From: Allostella sp. ATCC 35155
Lineage (GTDB): Bacteria; Pseudomonadota; Alphaproteobacteria; ATCC43930; Allostellaceae
Direction of reading: 5' to 3'
NCBI GenBank assembly: GCA_006738865.1
Contig: AP019701.1
Coordinates: 62,001 to 126,000, forward strand
DNA length: 64,000 bases
A program made the position numbers and the translations under genes. Of the stretch, positions 8,591-23,046 are shown in pieces (position 1 is the first letter of the stretch; each line of letters begins with the position of its first letter). The notes beneath the pieces were generated by a model. The model saw only the letters and a list, made by a program, of their open reading frames with translations. It did not search any database and was not told where the DNA came from.

Positions 8591-8927
8591 GGATGTCCTC
8601 GGAAAGGATTCGCACCGCCTGTCCCGTACGCTTCACGGGCACGTTCCGCGCCAGGGCGGCCGCTCCGGTGGTAGAGCGTCGCCGTTTGCAGGCCGCTCCT
8701 ACCCCCACGCCGGCTGCGAGTGCGAAACTTCAGATGGGCAGGTGCGAGCCCGCCATTCACCGGTCGATCGGTTTCCGCTGATGTGATCAATAGGTCCCCG
8801 CGGCCCGCATTCTCGATCCCCGGCGGCCGCCCACCCGGTTGCCGTCGCGATGGCCCCGGATGCGCGGCGGAACCTACGAGCCCGATTCCGGCCCGTCAAG
8901 CGCCCGCTGATGCGATGCCGATCCGCC
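8591..8927 (-). other. Gap between rpoN and ptsN; no hpf gene
   Basis: This 337-bp stretch holds no convincing gene on either strand. In most alphaproteobacteria the ribosome-hibernation factor gene hpf (about 190 codons) occupies this slot. The open frames here give low-complexity, arginine-rich products without family motifs. No clear terminator was seen; a ptsN promoter may lie here but no good -35/-10 pair was found. Confidence 0.55.
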
Positions 8928-10432
8928 TCAGGCGGGGGCCCATTTTGCCCGTCGCCGCTCGACCGACGAGGGGATGCGCATGGCCTCGCGGTACTTGGCG
9001 ACGGTGCGCCGCGCGATGTCGACGCCGTCGCGCTGCAGCTCGCTGACGATCTGGTCGTCCGACAGGACGCGGTCCGCGGCCTCCGCCTCGATCAGCGACC
9101 GGATGCGGTGGCGCACCGCTTCGGCGGAATGGGCCGCGCCGCCGTCGACCGACTGGATCGAGGCGGTGAAGAAGTACTTCAGCTCGAAGATGCCGCGCGG
9201 CGTGGCGATGTACTTGTTGCTGGTGACGCGGCTGATCGTGCTCTCGTGCAGGGAGACCGCTGCGGCGATGTCGCGCAGCACCAGCGGCCGCAGGTGCGAG
9301 ACGCCGTGGACGAAGAATCCGTGCTGCTGGCGCACGATCTCGGCGGCCACCCGCAGGATCGTCGTCGCCCGCTGGTGCATCGAGCGGACCAGCCAGTTGG
9401 CCGACTGCAGCCGTTCGGCGAGATAGCCGCGGTCGCCCTTGTCGCGGCTGCCGCGACTGACCTCGGTGAAGTAGCGGTGATTCACCAGGACCTGGGGCAG
9501 TGTGTCGGGATTGAGTTCGATCGCCCAGGCGCCGTCGGCCTGCGGTCGCATCAGGATGTCGGGAACGACCGGCTGCAGGGGTTCGAAATCGAAAGCGAGC
9601 CCGGGCTTGGGATCGAGCGAGCGAACCTCCGCCATCATCTCGGCCAGCGTATCCGCGTCGACCTGACAGAGGCGGCAGAGCTGGGTGCGGTCGCGCCGGG
9701 CGAGCAGGTCGAGATGGTCGAGCAGCGTGCGCATCGCCGGCGTCAGGCGACCGCGATCCTCGAGCTGGAGCGCCAGGCATTCGGACAGCGAGCGGGCGAA
9801 TATGCCGGCGGGATCGAACCGCTGCATGCGCCCGAGAACGTCCAGCACCTGTTCGCCCGGACATCCCAGCAGCTGGCCGATCGCCTCCGGCGCGACGTCC
9901 AGATAGCCGGTGGGGGCGATGCCGTCGATGATGTGCAGGCCGATCATGCGCTCGGCCGGGCCCGCGATCTCGATCATCAGCTGGGACAGGAGATGGTCCC
10001 GCAGCGTCTCCGCCCGATGGAGCGAGTCGAGCGGATCGCCGCCGCTGTCCTCGAAGCTGCCGCCGGACACCTTGTTCCAGCGCAACCCGTCCACACCGTC
10101 CCCGGCCGGGGTGCCGACGCTCGCCTCGGAGGCGCCGCCGTCGGCCGGGCCGTTCGTGGATTCCTCGGGATGCCAGTACTCGTCGAACTCCTGGCCGAAG
10201 GGGCCCTCGACGTCCGCACCGGGCTCGGCCCGGTCCGGCTCGGCGCCGACCGTCGGGCCACCCTCGTCGCGCTCGAGCAGCGGGTTGCGCTCGAGTTCGT
10301 CGTCGACGAACGCCGCCAGCTCGAGGTTCGACATCTGCAACAGCTTGATCGCCTGCTGCAGCTGCGGAGTCATCACCAGGGACTGCGCCTGGCGGAGCTC
10401 CAATCGCGGTGCGAGCAGCATCGAGCGCGCCA

Positions 10433-10433
<1 letters not shown>
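8928..10433 (-). CDS. rpoN: RNA polymerase sigma-54 factor
   Basis: 501 residues. Sigma-54 directs polymerase to -24/-12 promoters that need AAA+ activators. Region I is glutamine/leucine-rich (LELRQAQSLVMTPQLQQAIKLLQ), an acidic region II follows (about 55-110), then the core-binding part, a helix-turn-helix region ending KYFFTAS, and the C-terminal RpoN box RRTVAKYREAMRIPSS. It starts at GTG 10433, sharing one base with the lptB stop; an in-frame ATG 12 bp later is an alternative. Last gene of the kdsD-lptCAB-rpoN run. Confidence 0.97.
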
Positions 10434-11205
<772 letters not shown>

Positions 11206-11209
<4 letters not shown>

Positions 11210-12165
11210 GGCCGGCTCCGGACATCGGGCGGCGCCGGCTTGCGGGCCGGCAGAACGGGCGCGACGGCGGATGCGCCGGGCGAACCTTCCGGCGCGGCCG
11301 GGTCGGCAGCAGGCGCGGCCGAAGGCGTGGCGGCCGGTTGTCCGGGCGTTCCGGCCGGGCGGTTCGGCACGAAGAGGCCGGTCACCCGGCTCGCCGGCTG
11401 GCCGTCGCGGGGCGGGCCCGGCAGGATGCGGCTGACGCCGCTGTTGAGGTCGACCACCGCATACTCGCCGTTGAGCTGGTTCTGCCCTCGGGTGATGCGC
11501 ACCTTGCCGCGCAGGGTGGCGACGCCGCGCTCCAGGTTGTAGACCCCGGTTTCCGCTCGCGCCGTCTCCGAGGCCGTCGCCACCAGGACATTCCCGAAGG
11601 CATCGACGCGCTGCACCTCGTTGTCGCCCTTGGCGCTCTTGCCGAGCGTCGCGCTCAACGTGTCGGCGCGGATGCGTTTGTCGTCCCGGGTGGCGGTCGC
11701 CGCGCCGCGGGCGACGGCGAGCTGCCGCTGTTCCCAGAACTCGAGGCTGTCCCGTGCGGTGACGACGTCGCCGCCCGACATCAGGCGGATATCGCTGCCG
11801 GTCAGCACGAACACGGCGCGGTCGACCTCGTAGACGCCGCGATCACCCTGGACCGACCCCTGGCCGGAGGTGATGCGAACCGTGCCGTCGGCGACGACGC
11901 GGAAGATCTCGGTCCCGCCGCCGGTGGTGTCGCGGTAATAGGCGGTCAGGGTGTCGGCAGCAACGGTGGTATCGCCGCTGATCGCCTTCGCATTGCCCCG
12001 TGCGACGTAGGCCTTGCTGTTCTGCTGCCACTCGATCCCCTCGTCGGCGAGGATCTCGACCGGCTTGTCGCCACCGCCGCTGCCGAACATGCCGCCGGTC
12101 TGGCCGAGGGCCGGCGCCGCGGTCACCAGGATCGCCGCAAGCGCGGCCGGAAGGAGTCGCCTCAT
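11206..12165 (-). CDS. lptA: Lipopolysaccharide transport periplasmic protein LptA (OstA-like)
   Basis: 319 residues with a signal peptide (about residues 1-21, ending APALGQ). LptA forms the periplasmic beta-jellyroll bridge that carries LPS to the outer membrane. The OstA repeat pattern is visible: [98 protein letters not shown]. The last 70 residues are a low-complexity Pro/Ala tail, longer than in E. coli LptA (185 residues). Overlaps lptC (ATGA) and lptB (GTGA). Confidence 0.93.
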
Positions 12166-12863
12166 GGCGCGGGCGCCGCCGCGCCGGGCGGCAGCAGCAG
12201 CCGCGAGGCGCCCCGGAACTCGACCACGGCCCCCTTCTGCAGCACGCGGAAGCCCTCGGCCCGGATGGTGCCGCCAGGGCCGCGGCCGACGACCGGATCG
12301 TCGCCGGCGACCGTGCCGGCGGCCAGATCGACGCGGGCCACCTCCGTTTCGAAGACATAGCCGTCGTCGCGGGTGACGCGGACCTTGCCCATGAGGTCGA
12401 GCGTCTTGCCGCTTCCGTTGTAGACGCCGGATTCGGCGGCCACCGTGACCTGGGATCCGTTCTCCATCGTCAGCTCGGCCTGCGGAATCTCCAGCGCCAC
12501 CAGGTTCTTGTCGCGCGGGTTCTGGACCGCACCCTCGGCCGTCAGCCGGTAGGGGCGCTCGTTCTCGTCGATGCCCTGGTAGCGCGCGCGGGTCATCCGC
12601 AGCGTGGAGATGTCCGAGGGGTCGAGCTTCAGCGCCTGCAGGCGAAAGCCGTCGATCCCGCCATGGAGCTGCGGCCAGATCGCCACCAGCGCCAGCAGCG
12701 CGACGGCCAGGATCGGCAGCAGATACCGCAGCAGCGCGACGAAGCGGCTGTAGCGGGCGTCGTGGCGGCGCGGCTGGGCCGGCTGCCAGGCCCGCGGCGG
12801 CCGGGCGGCACGGGCGCTCTCGCCGCTCGGCGGCGGCGGCTTCGGGGCAGGGATGGGTGCCAT
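12162..12863 (-). CDS. lptC: LPS export ABC transporter periplasmic protein LptC
   Basis: 233 residues. A Pro-rich cytoplasmic N-terminus (about 1-40) precedes one membrane anchor (about 43-63, LLRYLLPILAVALLALVAI), then a periplasmic beta-jellyroll with ISTLRMTRARYQGIDENERPYRLTAEGA and ESGVYNGSGKTLDLMGKVRVTRDDGYVFET, the alphaproteobacterial LptC pattern. LptC passes LPS from LptBFG to LptA. It sits between kdsD (5 bp) and lptA (4-bp overlap). Confidence 0.92.
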   Translation of the reverse strand: MAPIPAPKPPPPSGESARAARPPRAWQPAQPRRHDARYSRFVALLRYLLPILAVALLALVAIWPQLHGGIDGFRLQALKLDPSDISTLRMTRARYQGIDENERPYRLTAEGAVQNPRDKNLVALEIPQAELTMENGSQVTVAAESGVYNGSGKTLDLMGKVRVTRDDGYVFETEVARVDLAAGTVAGDDPVVGRGPGGTIRAEGFRVLQKGAVVEFRGASRLLLPPGAAAPAP

Positions 12864-12868
12864 GGCGC

Positions 12869-13852
12869 TCAGGCGACTCCGGCCCGGAGAACATCGTGGA
12901 TGCGCAGCACACCGACCGGCCGGCGTTCCACGTCGACCACGAAGAGGCAGTAGACCTTGCTGTCGTTCATGAAGCCCAGGGCTTCGGCGGCGAGCGCGTC
13001 GGGCGCCATCGTCCGGGGCGTCTGCGTCATGACTTCGCCGGCGCTGCGCGCCAGCAGATCCGGGCCCATGTTCCGGCGCAGATCGCCGTCGGTGATGACC
13101 CCGACCAGCCGTCCGCCCGTGTCGACGACGCCGACGATCCCGAACGTCTTGGCGGTCATGATCAGGATGGCGTCGTCCATCCGCGTTTCCGGCCGGCAGA
13201 GCGGCACCTCGTCGCGGCCATGCATGATGTCGGCGACGCGCTGCAGCCGGCGGCCGAGCTTGCCGCCCGGGTGGAAGACGCGGAAATCGGCGTCGGAGAA
13301 GCCCCGCCGCTCCAGCAGGGCCACGGCGATGGCGTCGCCGAGCGCCAGCATCTGGGTCGTCGATGTCGTGGGGGCGAGCCCGAGCGGGCAGGCCTCCTCG
13401 CTGTCCGGCAGCACGAGCGCGATGTCGGCCGCATCGGCGAGCGTGCTCGGGCGACGGCGGGTCATGCCGACGAGCGGGATCGCGAAGCGGCGGGCATAGG
13501 CGACGATGTCGGCGAGTTCCGGCGTCTCGCCGGAATTCGAGAGCGCGAGGATGGCATCCGACGGCGCGATCATGCCGAGGTCGCCATGGCTGGCCTCGGC
13601 GGGATGGACGAACATCGCCGGGGTGCCGGTCGATGCGAGGGTGGCCGCGATCTTGCGCGCCACATGGCCGCTCTTGCCCATGCCGGTCACGACGATACGG
13701 CCGGAGACGGCCGAGAAGCGGTCGAGTGCGGCTGCGAACGACGCGCCCAGGCTGGCCGAGAGCGCTTCGATCCCGGCGATCTCCAGACGGAGTGTGCGTC
13801 GGGCCGATGCCAGATCGGCGGACAGGGCGTAGTTCTCGGCAAGTGCCGTCAA
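12869..13852 (-). CDS. kdsD: Arabinose-5-phosphate isomerase, KpsF/GutQ family
   Basis: 327 residues. The enzyme interconverts ribulose-5-phosphate and arabinose-5-phosphate, the first step to KDO for LPS. A SIS domain covers about residues 35-180 (IVVTGMGKSGHVARKIAATLASTGTPAMFVHPAEASHGDLGMI, SNSGETPEL). Two CBS repeats follow (about 205-327: MDDAILIMTAKTFGIVGVVD and VMTQTPRTMAPDALAAEALGFMND). It is the first gene of the kdsD-lptC-lptA-lptB-rpoN run, which ties KDO supply to LPS export. Confidence 0.95.
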   Translation of the reverse strand: MTALAENYALSADLASARRTLRLEIAGIEALSASLGASFAAALDRFSAVSGRIVVTGMGKSGHVARKIAATLASTGTPAMFVHPAEASHGDLGMIAPSDAILALSNSGETPELADIVAYARRFAIPLVGMTRRRPSTLADAADIALVLPDSEEACPLGLAPTTSTTQMLALGDAIAVALLERRGFSDADFRVFHPGGKLGRRLQRVADIMHGRDEVPLCRPETRMDDAILIMTAKTFGIVGVVDTGGRLVGVITDGDLRRNMGPDLLARSAGEVMTQTPRTMAPDALAAEALGFMNDSKVYCLFVVDVERRPVGVLRIHDVLRAGVA

Positions 13853-13999
13853 TGGAACCGTCCGAACCCAGCGTGAGGGCTGCGGAAAGCAGCCGAAATT
13901 CAGCAGGCTAGCGGTGCCATGCTGCTATGCGGAATATGCGCCCGCCCCCCACAAAGGTCAACGCGACCGGACGGCACGGCGGCCGACCGGGCACCCGGG

Positions 14000-14611
14000 T
14001 CAGTGGGCGAAGATGTCTTCCTCGGGCCAGCCGGCAAGGTCGAGCAGCGCGCGGGTCGGCAGGAAGCGGAAGCAGGCCGCGGCCAGTTCGGTGCGGCTCT
14101 CGCGCGCCAGCATCTCGTCGAAGCGAGCCTTCAGGGCATGCAGGTGCAGCACGTCGGAGGCGGCATAGCGCTGCTGCTCCTCGGTCAGCCGCGGGGCACC
14201 CCAGTCCGAGGTCTGCTGCTGCTTGGACAGGTCCACCCCCAGCATCTCGCGGCACAGATCCTTGAGGCCGTGGCGGTCGGTGAAGGTGCGGGTCAGCCGC
14301 GAGGCGATCTTGGTGCAGTAGACCGGCGCCGCGACGACGCCGAGGTGCCGGTGCAGCGCGGCGATGTCGAAGCGCGCGAAATGAAAGAGCTTCACGACGC
14401 TGCGGTCGGCCAGCAGCGCCTTCAGGCGCGGCGCGTCATAGGCGCCGCGGGCGAACTGGACGAGGTGGGCGGTGCCGTCGCCGGCCGACAGCTGGACGAG
14501 GCACAGACGGTCGCGATGCGGGTTGAGCCCCATCGTCTCGGTGTCGATGGCGACGCAGGAACCGAAATCGATTCCGTCGGCGAGATCGCCGCGATGGAGG
14601 GTGATCGTCAC
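14000..14611 (-). CDS. rnd: Ribonuclease D (short alphaproteobacterial form)
   Basis: 203 residues, the short form with only the DEDD exonuclease domain and no HRDC domains. It trims 3' ends of tRNA and other RNAs. Metal-binding motifs are CVAIDTETMGLN (Exo I), FHFARFDIAALHRHLG (Exo II) and QQRYAASDVLHLHALKARF (Exo III). The chosen start is GTG 14611, giving VTITLHRGDL, the usual family N-terminus with GGAGG just before it. An upstream ATG at 14674 would begin inside the 3' end of tRNA-Leu and adds non-conserved residues. tRNA-Leu lies immediately upstream in the same orientation. Confidence 0.93.
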   Translation of the reverse strand: MTITLHRGDLADGIDFGSCVAIDTETMGLNPHRDRLCLVQLSAGDGTAHLVQFARGAYDAPRLKALLADRSVVKLFHFARFDIAALHRHLGVVAAPVYCTKIASRLTRTFTDRHGLKDLCREMLGVDLSKQQQTSDWGAPRLTEEQQRYAASDVLHLHALKARFDEMLARESRTELAAACFRFLPTRALLDLAGWPEEDIFAH

Positions 14612-14673
14612 CGGCCTGTCTGTCTTGTGCGTTGCGGGATCGTGCCGCCGCTCCGCCCCGTCGATCGGGACCA

Positions 14674-14760
14674 TGGTGCCCAGGAGAAGACTCGAACTTC
14701 CACGACCTTTCGGCCACAGGTACCTGAAACCTGCGCGTCTACCAATTCCGCCACCTGGGC
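14674..14760 (-). tRNA. tRNA-Leu (anticodon CAG)
   Basis: 87 nt on the minus strand with encoded CCA and the long variable arm of class II tRNAs. The acceptor stem GCCCAGG pairs with CCTGGGC. The anticodon stem CAGGT/ACCTG closes the loop TTCAGGT, giving anticodon CAG (complement of 14724-14726). The T-arm reads AGTTCGAGTCT. Confidence 0.97.
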
Positions 14761-14774
14761 TCGGGGCGGCGCGT

Positions 14775-14804
14775 TGGTTACCCCCACCGGACGGGCGGTG
14801 TCAA
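14775..14804 (-). promoter_or_regulatory. Promoter of tRNA-Leu
   Basis: On the minus strand: perfect -35 TTGACA (14804-14799), an 18-bp spacer, then TAACCA (14780-14775). The expected transcript start is just before the tRNA at 14760. The position and the perfect -35 support it; the -10 is weak. Confidence 0.6.
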
Positions 14805-14826
14805 TCTCCGTTTCGCGCCGCGGCTG

Positions 14827-14854
14827 TTGTCGGGGGCGGCCGAGGCTATATAAG
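14827..14854 (+). promoter_or_regulatory. Probable sigma-70 promoter of the NDUFA9-like gene
   Basis: TTGTCG at 14827-14832, a 16-bp spacer and TATAAG at 14849-14854, ending 52 bp before the ATG at 14907. It stands out as the only AT-rich hexamer in this otherwise GC-rich gap and diverges from the tRNA-Leu promoter. Confidence 0.55.
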
Positions 14855-14906
14855 CGGCGAATGTGCCGCGCCCGCCGGGGTGCGACGGTCGAGAGGGGCA
14901 GGGCAG

Positions 14907-15842
14907 ATGCGAGCGACAGTCTTCGGCGCTTCGGGCTTCATCGGGCGCTACGTCGTGCGGCGGTTGGCCGCCGAGGGTGCGCAGGTGGTCGCAGCGGTGC
15001 GCCATCCCGATCAGGCCCTGTTCCTGAAGCCGATGGGCAATGTCGGCCAGATCACGCCGGTGCGGGCCTCCGTCACCGACGACGAGAGCGCGCGGGCGGC
15101 GATCGCCGGCAGCGATGTCGTGATCAACCTCGTCGGCATCCTCTACGAGCACGGCAGCCAGACGTTCGAGGCGGTCCATCGCGACGGCGCGGGCCGGGTG
15201 GCGCGGCTCGCCGCCGAGGTGGGAGCGGCGAGGCTCGTCCAGGTCTCCGCGATCGGTGCCGACCCGGCGGCTGCGGCGAACTACGCGCGCACCAAGGGCG
15301 AGGGGGAGGCGGCCGTCCGGCAGGCCTTCCCGGCAGCGACCATCCTGCGGCCCAGCATCGTCTTCGGGCCGGAGGACGATTTCTTCAACCGCTTCGCGGC
15401 GATGGCGAGGATCGCGCCGGCCCTGCCGCTGATCGGCGGGGGAACGACACGGTTCCAGCCGGTCTATGTCGACGATGTCGCCGAGGCGACGATGCGCGTG
15501 CTGGCCGATCCGGCGACGGCGGGCCAGACCTACGAGCTGGGTGGCCCGACGGTCTACAGCTTCGCCGACCTCATGCGCCTGATGCTCCGCGAGATCGGGC
15601 GCCGGCGGCTGCTGGTCCCGGTGCCGTTCGGCATCGCCCGCCTCAAGGCATGGTTCCTGGAGAAGCTGCCGGTGCCGCCGCTGACTCGCGACCAGCTGCT
15701 GATGCTGGAGCATGACAATGTCGCGCAGGGCCCAGGCTTGGCCGAGCTCGGCGTTCGACCGACGCCGGTGGAAGCCGTGCTCCCGATGTACCTGGACCGC
15801 TACCGCAAGGGGAACCTCTTCGCGCAGCGCAACTATCGCTGA
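14907..15842 (+). CDS. Complex I NDUFA9-like NAD(P)-binding protein (atypical SDR)
   Basis: 311 residues. An N-terminal Rossmann motif GASGFIGRYVVRRLAAEGAQVVAAVR, then NLVGILYEHGSQTFEAVHRDGAGRVARLA and LVQVSAIGADPAAAANYARTKGEGEAAVR (YxxxK), LRPSIVFGPEDDFFNRFA: this is the family of bacterial homologues of the mitochondrial complex I accessory subunit NDUFA9. The tyrosine-lysine pair is retained. Its bacterial role is unclear; a quinone- or lipid-linked reductase or an accessory role in respiration is possible. It stands alone between tRNA-Leu and gltD, with its own promoter. Confidence 0.85.
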   Translation: MRATVFGASGFIGRYVVRRLAAEGAQVVAAVRHPDQALFLKPMGNVGQITPVRASVTDDESARAAIAGSDVVINLVGILYEHGSQTFEAVHRDGAGRVARLAAEVGAARLVQVSAIGADPAAAANYARTKGEGEAAVRQAFPAATILRPSIVFGPEDDFFNRFAAMARIAPALPLIGGGTTRFQPVYVDDVAEATMRVLADPATAGQTYELGGPTVYSFADLMRLMLREIGRRRLLVPVPFGIARLKAWFLEKLPVPPLTRDQLLMLEHDNVAQGPGLAELGVRPTPVEAVLPMYLDRYRKGNLFAQRNYR

Positions 15843-16058
15843 TGCGATTGCACATAAAGATCCGAAACGGGACGAACTGAGGCGGATGCTCCGAGATTCT
15901 AAGGGCAACGAGGCGTCGTTGCCGAAACCTTGAGCACTAAAGGTCACATCTGTTGACCAAATAGCGATTTTCCGCTCGCGCTCCGTCCTGTCTTGCCGTA
16001 AGGAAGCCGCGTTCCGTCCTGCCGGGCGGAGTTTGGCCTCGATCTGGGAGGGGCGGGA

Positions 16059-17498
16059 ATGGCGGAGAAGCTGCTGCGGTTCGTGTCGGTCGCCAAGGAA
16101 ATGCCGGCGAAGCGGCCGGCCGACGGGCGCCGACAGGACTTCGACGAGATCTACGGGCAGTACGCGGCCGACCGCGCGCAGGCGCAAGCCAGCCGCTGCT
16201 CGCAATGCGGCATTCCCTACTGCCAGATCCATTGCCCGCTGCAGAACAACATTCCCGACTGGCTGAAGCTGACGGCGGAAGGCCGGCTGGAAGAGGCCTA
16301 CGAGGTCTCGAGCGCGACCAACACCTTCCCGGAGATCTGTGGCCGCATCTGCCCGCAGGACCGCCTCTGCGAGGGCAATTGCGTCATCGAGAAGGGGTTC
16401 GAGTCGGTCACCATCGGCTCGGTCGAGAAGTACATCACCGACACGGCCTTCGAGCGCGGCTGGGTGCGGCCCGGCGCGCCGCGGCGGGAACTGGGCCAGT
16501 CGGTCGGCATCATCGGCGCCGGCCCGGGCGGGCTCGCCGCCGCCGACATGCTGCGCCGGCGCGGCTATCAGGTCCATGTCTACGACCGCTATGACCGCGC
16601 GGGCGGGCTCCTGGTCTACGGGATCCCGGGCTTCAAGCTCGAGAAGCACATCGTCACGCGCCGCGCGGAACTGCTGGAGAAGGCCGGCGTGGTCTTCCAT
16701 CTCGGCGTCGACATCGGCCGCGACGTCTGCCTGTCGGACCTGCGGGCGCGGCATGACGCGCTGCTGATCGCGACCGGCGTCTACCGCGCGCGCGACATCA
16801 TGGTGCCGGGCGTCGGCCTGCCGGGCGTCGTCGCCGCGCTCGACTACCTGACGGCGAGCAATCGCAAGGGCTTCGGCGACAGCGTCCCGGCGTTCGAGGA
16901 CGGCTCCCTCGATGCGTCCGGCAAGCATGTCGTCGTCATCGGCGGCGGCGACACGGCGATGGACTGCGTGCGCACGGCCGTCCGCCAGGGCGCGAAGTCG
17001 GTCAAGTGTCTCTATCGCCGCGATCGCCGGAACATGCCGGGCTCCCAGCGCGAGGTCGCGCACGCCGAGGAAGAGGGCGTCGAGTTCGTCTGGCAGGCGG
17101 CGCCCGACGCCTTCACCGGCTCGTCCTCCGTCAAGGGCGTGCGCGCGCACCGCATCCATCTCGGCATGGCCGATTCGACCGGGCGCCAGACCCCGCAGCC
17201 GATCGAGGGCTCGTCCTTCACCCTGAAGGCCGACCTCGTCATCAAGGCGCTCGGCTTCGATCCCGAGGACATGCCGGCCATGTTCGACGCGTCGGAACTC
17301 GCGGTCACCCGCTGGGGGACGCTGAAGATCGACCACCGGACGATGATGACCAACCTCGACGGCGTGTTCGCGGCCGGCGACATCGTGCGCGGCGCGTCGC
17401 TCGTCGTCTGGGCCATCCGCGACGGCCGCGACGCGGCCGAGCAGATGCACCGCCACCTTCAGGCCAAGGCCGCCCAGGCCCTGGCCAAGGCATCCTGA
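16059..17498 (+). CDS. gltD: Glutamate synthase (NADPH) small subunit
   Basis: 479 residues. The beta subunit takes electrons from NADPH through FAD to the iron-sulphur clusters of the alpha subunit. Two N-terminal cysteine groups suitable for 4Fe-4S clusters are visible (SRCSQCGIPYCQIHCP near 45-60 and CGRICPQDRLCEGNC near 90-110). Nucleotide-binding motifs follow: VGIIGAGPGGLAAADMLRRRG (FAD) and VVVIGGGDTAMDCVRTA (NADPH), and the C-terminal VFAAGDIVRGASLVVWAIRDGR. It lies 14 bp before gltB, so the order is gltD-gltB, opposite to E. coli. Confidence 0.96.
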   Translation: MAEKLLRFVSVAKEMPAKRPADGRRQDFDEIYGQYAADRAQAQASRCSQCGIPYCQIHCPLQNNIPDWLKLTAEGRLEEAYEVSSATNTFPEICGRICPQDRLCEGNCVIEKGFESVTIGSVEKYITDTAFERGWVRPGAPRRELGQSVGIIGAGPGGLAAADMLRRRGYQVHVYDRYDRAGGLLVYGIPGFKLEKHIVTRRAELLEKAGVVFHLGVDIGRDVCLSDLRARHDALLIATGVYRARDIMVPGVGLPGVVAALDYLTASNRKGFGDSVPAFEDGSLDASGKHVVVIGGGDTAMDCVRTAVRQGAKSVKCLYRRDRRNMPGSQREVAHAEEEGVEFVWQAAPDAFTGSSSVKGVRAHRIHLGMADSTGRQTPQPIEGSSFTLKADLVIKALGFDPEDMPAMFDASELAVTRWGTLKIDHRTMMTNLDGVFAAGDIVRGASLVVWAIRDGRDAAEQMHRHLQAKAAQALAKAS

Positions 17499-17512
17499 CG
17501 GGAGGCCGGATC

Positions 17513-22087
<4,575 letters not shown>

Positions 22088-22597
22088 TCAGCAGGCGTGG
22101 AAGCCGCCGCCGGGAACGGGGGCGGCTTCCAGGATTCCGAGCAGGCGCGGACCGGCCGCCGCGGGCGCGATGACGATCGCCGCGCCCTCCGGCAGGGCAC
22201 GGCCGCCGACCGCGGGCCCCAGCACCATGATGGCCGGCGTCCGATGACCGACCAGCACCCGGTTGGCGCCCGACGGCGGGGCTGCGGAGAAGAGGCGGCG
22301 GTGGCCGGCCAGCACGGCTTCCAGCCGCCCGCCGGCATAGTCGTCGGCGAGAAGATCGTCCGTGACCGCCACCCGGTCGGCGCCGAACGCAAGCTCGGCC
22401 GTGTCGCGGGCGCGGAACACCGGTCCGGCGAGCACCGGGAAGGCGATCGGCGTTCCGGCCTGTGCCAGGACCGTGCCGATGCGACGGGCCTGATCCCGGC
22501 CGGTCGCCGACAGGTTGCGCTGGCCGTCGCGGTCGCCGACCCGGAAGCTGCGGTCGCAGGGCATGCCCCGGGTGTCGGCATGGCGGAAGAACAGCAC
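22088..22597 (-). CDS. Histidine phosphatase family protein, probable N-terminal defect
   Basis: 169 residues from GTG 22597. The phosphatase motif LFFRHADTRG (the RH in place of the usual RHG/E), NLSATGRDQARRIG, the FRARDTAELAFG segment and VLVGHRTPAIM with the second catalytic histidine are present. This start would put the catalytic RHA at residue 5, unusually early. The frame continues upstream for 46 codons and encodes a convincing signal peptide and linker (AALLFLLPAALADPLRPVAIG), but no ATG, GTG or TTG lies in that stretch before a TGA at 22736. A secreted protein with a frameshift or a non-canonical start is likely. Convergent with gltB, stops adjacent. Confidence 0.7.
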   Translation of the reverse strand: MLFFRHADTRGMPCDRSFRVGDRDGQRNLSATGRDQARRIGTVLAQAGTPIAFPVLAGPVFRARDTAELAFGADRVAVTDDLLADDYAGGRLEAVLAGHRRLFSAAPPSGANRVLVGHRTPAIMVLGPAVGGRALPEGAAIVIAPAAAGPRLLGILEAAPVPGGGFHAC

Positions 22598-22735
22598 CAG
22601 GCCGCCCTCGGAAATGCGCCGCAGCAGGCGGTCTCCCTCGGGCGTGCCGATCGCGACGGGGCGCAGGGGGTCGGCCAGGGCAGCCGGCAGGAGGAACAGC
22701 AGCGCCGCGGCCGAACCGGCGCAAGCCGGATTGCG

Positions 22736-22927
22736 TCAGGCGGGCGCGGGCGAGACCGATCGGGCGAACTCCTCGACGTCGTGCTCGCGATCGTCCGGAT
22801 CGACGATGCGGACGTTGCGATAGCTGGCCGCTTCCAGCTCGCGCGCCTTCTTCAGGGCCGCCACGGCATTGGCCCGTTCCAGGGCGATGGCACCCGTCGC
22901 GTCGGCGGCGGAGATCCGGTAGGTCAT
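22736..22927 (-). CDS. Small hypothetical protein
   Basis: 63 residues: a soluble alpha/beta-looking protein with YRISAADATGAIALERANAVAALKKARELEAASY and NVRIVDPDDREHDVEEF. The pattern strand-strand-helix-strand with a conserved-looking VRIVD..DGR-like end is seen in short alphaproteobacterial proteins of unknown role. The ribosome-site-like GTGAGGAG precedes the ATG. Its stop directly abuts the extended frame of the phosphatase gene downstream, so the two were probably coupled. No function is proposed. Confidence 0.65.
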   Translation of the reverse strand: MTYRISAADATGAIALERANAVAALKKARELEAASYRNVRIVDPDDREHDVEEFARSVSPAPA

Positions 22928-23006
22928 TGGGCTCCTCACCATTGTTCTCGTTGCCACGGCAGTAGGCGCCCTTCGGGTTCCGCTGGCAAGGCTCCCGCAA
23001 TCGCCA

Positions 23007-23035
23007 TTGACAGCCGCCGCGGCGCCACTTAATGG
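23007..23035 (+). promoter_or_regulatory. Strong sigma-70-type promoter upstream of a short transcript
   Basis: A perfect -35 TTGACA (23007-23012), a 17-bp spacer, and TAATGG (23030-23035). It faces a short region that ends in a strong hairpin terminator before asd, so it should drive a transcript of about 140 nt. Confidence 0.6.
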
Positions 23036-23046
23036 TCCCGGCCGCA

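Noticed and set aside
8779-8791. TTGATCACATCAG on the minus strand, like an FNR box, in the rpoN-ptsN gap
   Set aside because: The half-sites are separated by three bases instead of four and the second half deviates, so it does not fit the FNR/FixK consensus.
14778-17456. An 892-codon minus-strand frame across the NDUFA9-like gene and gltD
   Set aside because: Antisense to two clear genes; no motif.
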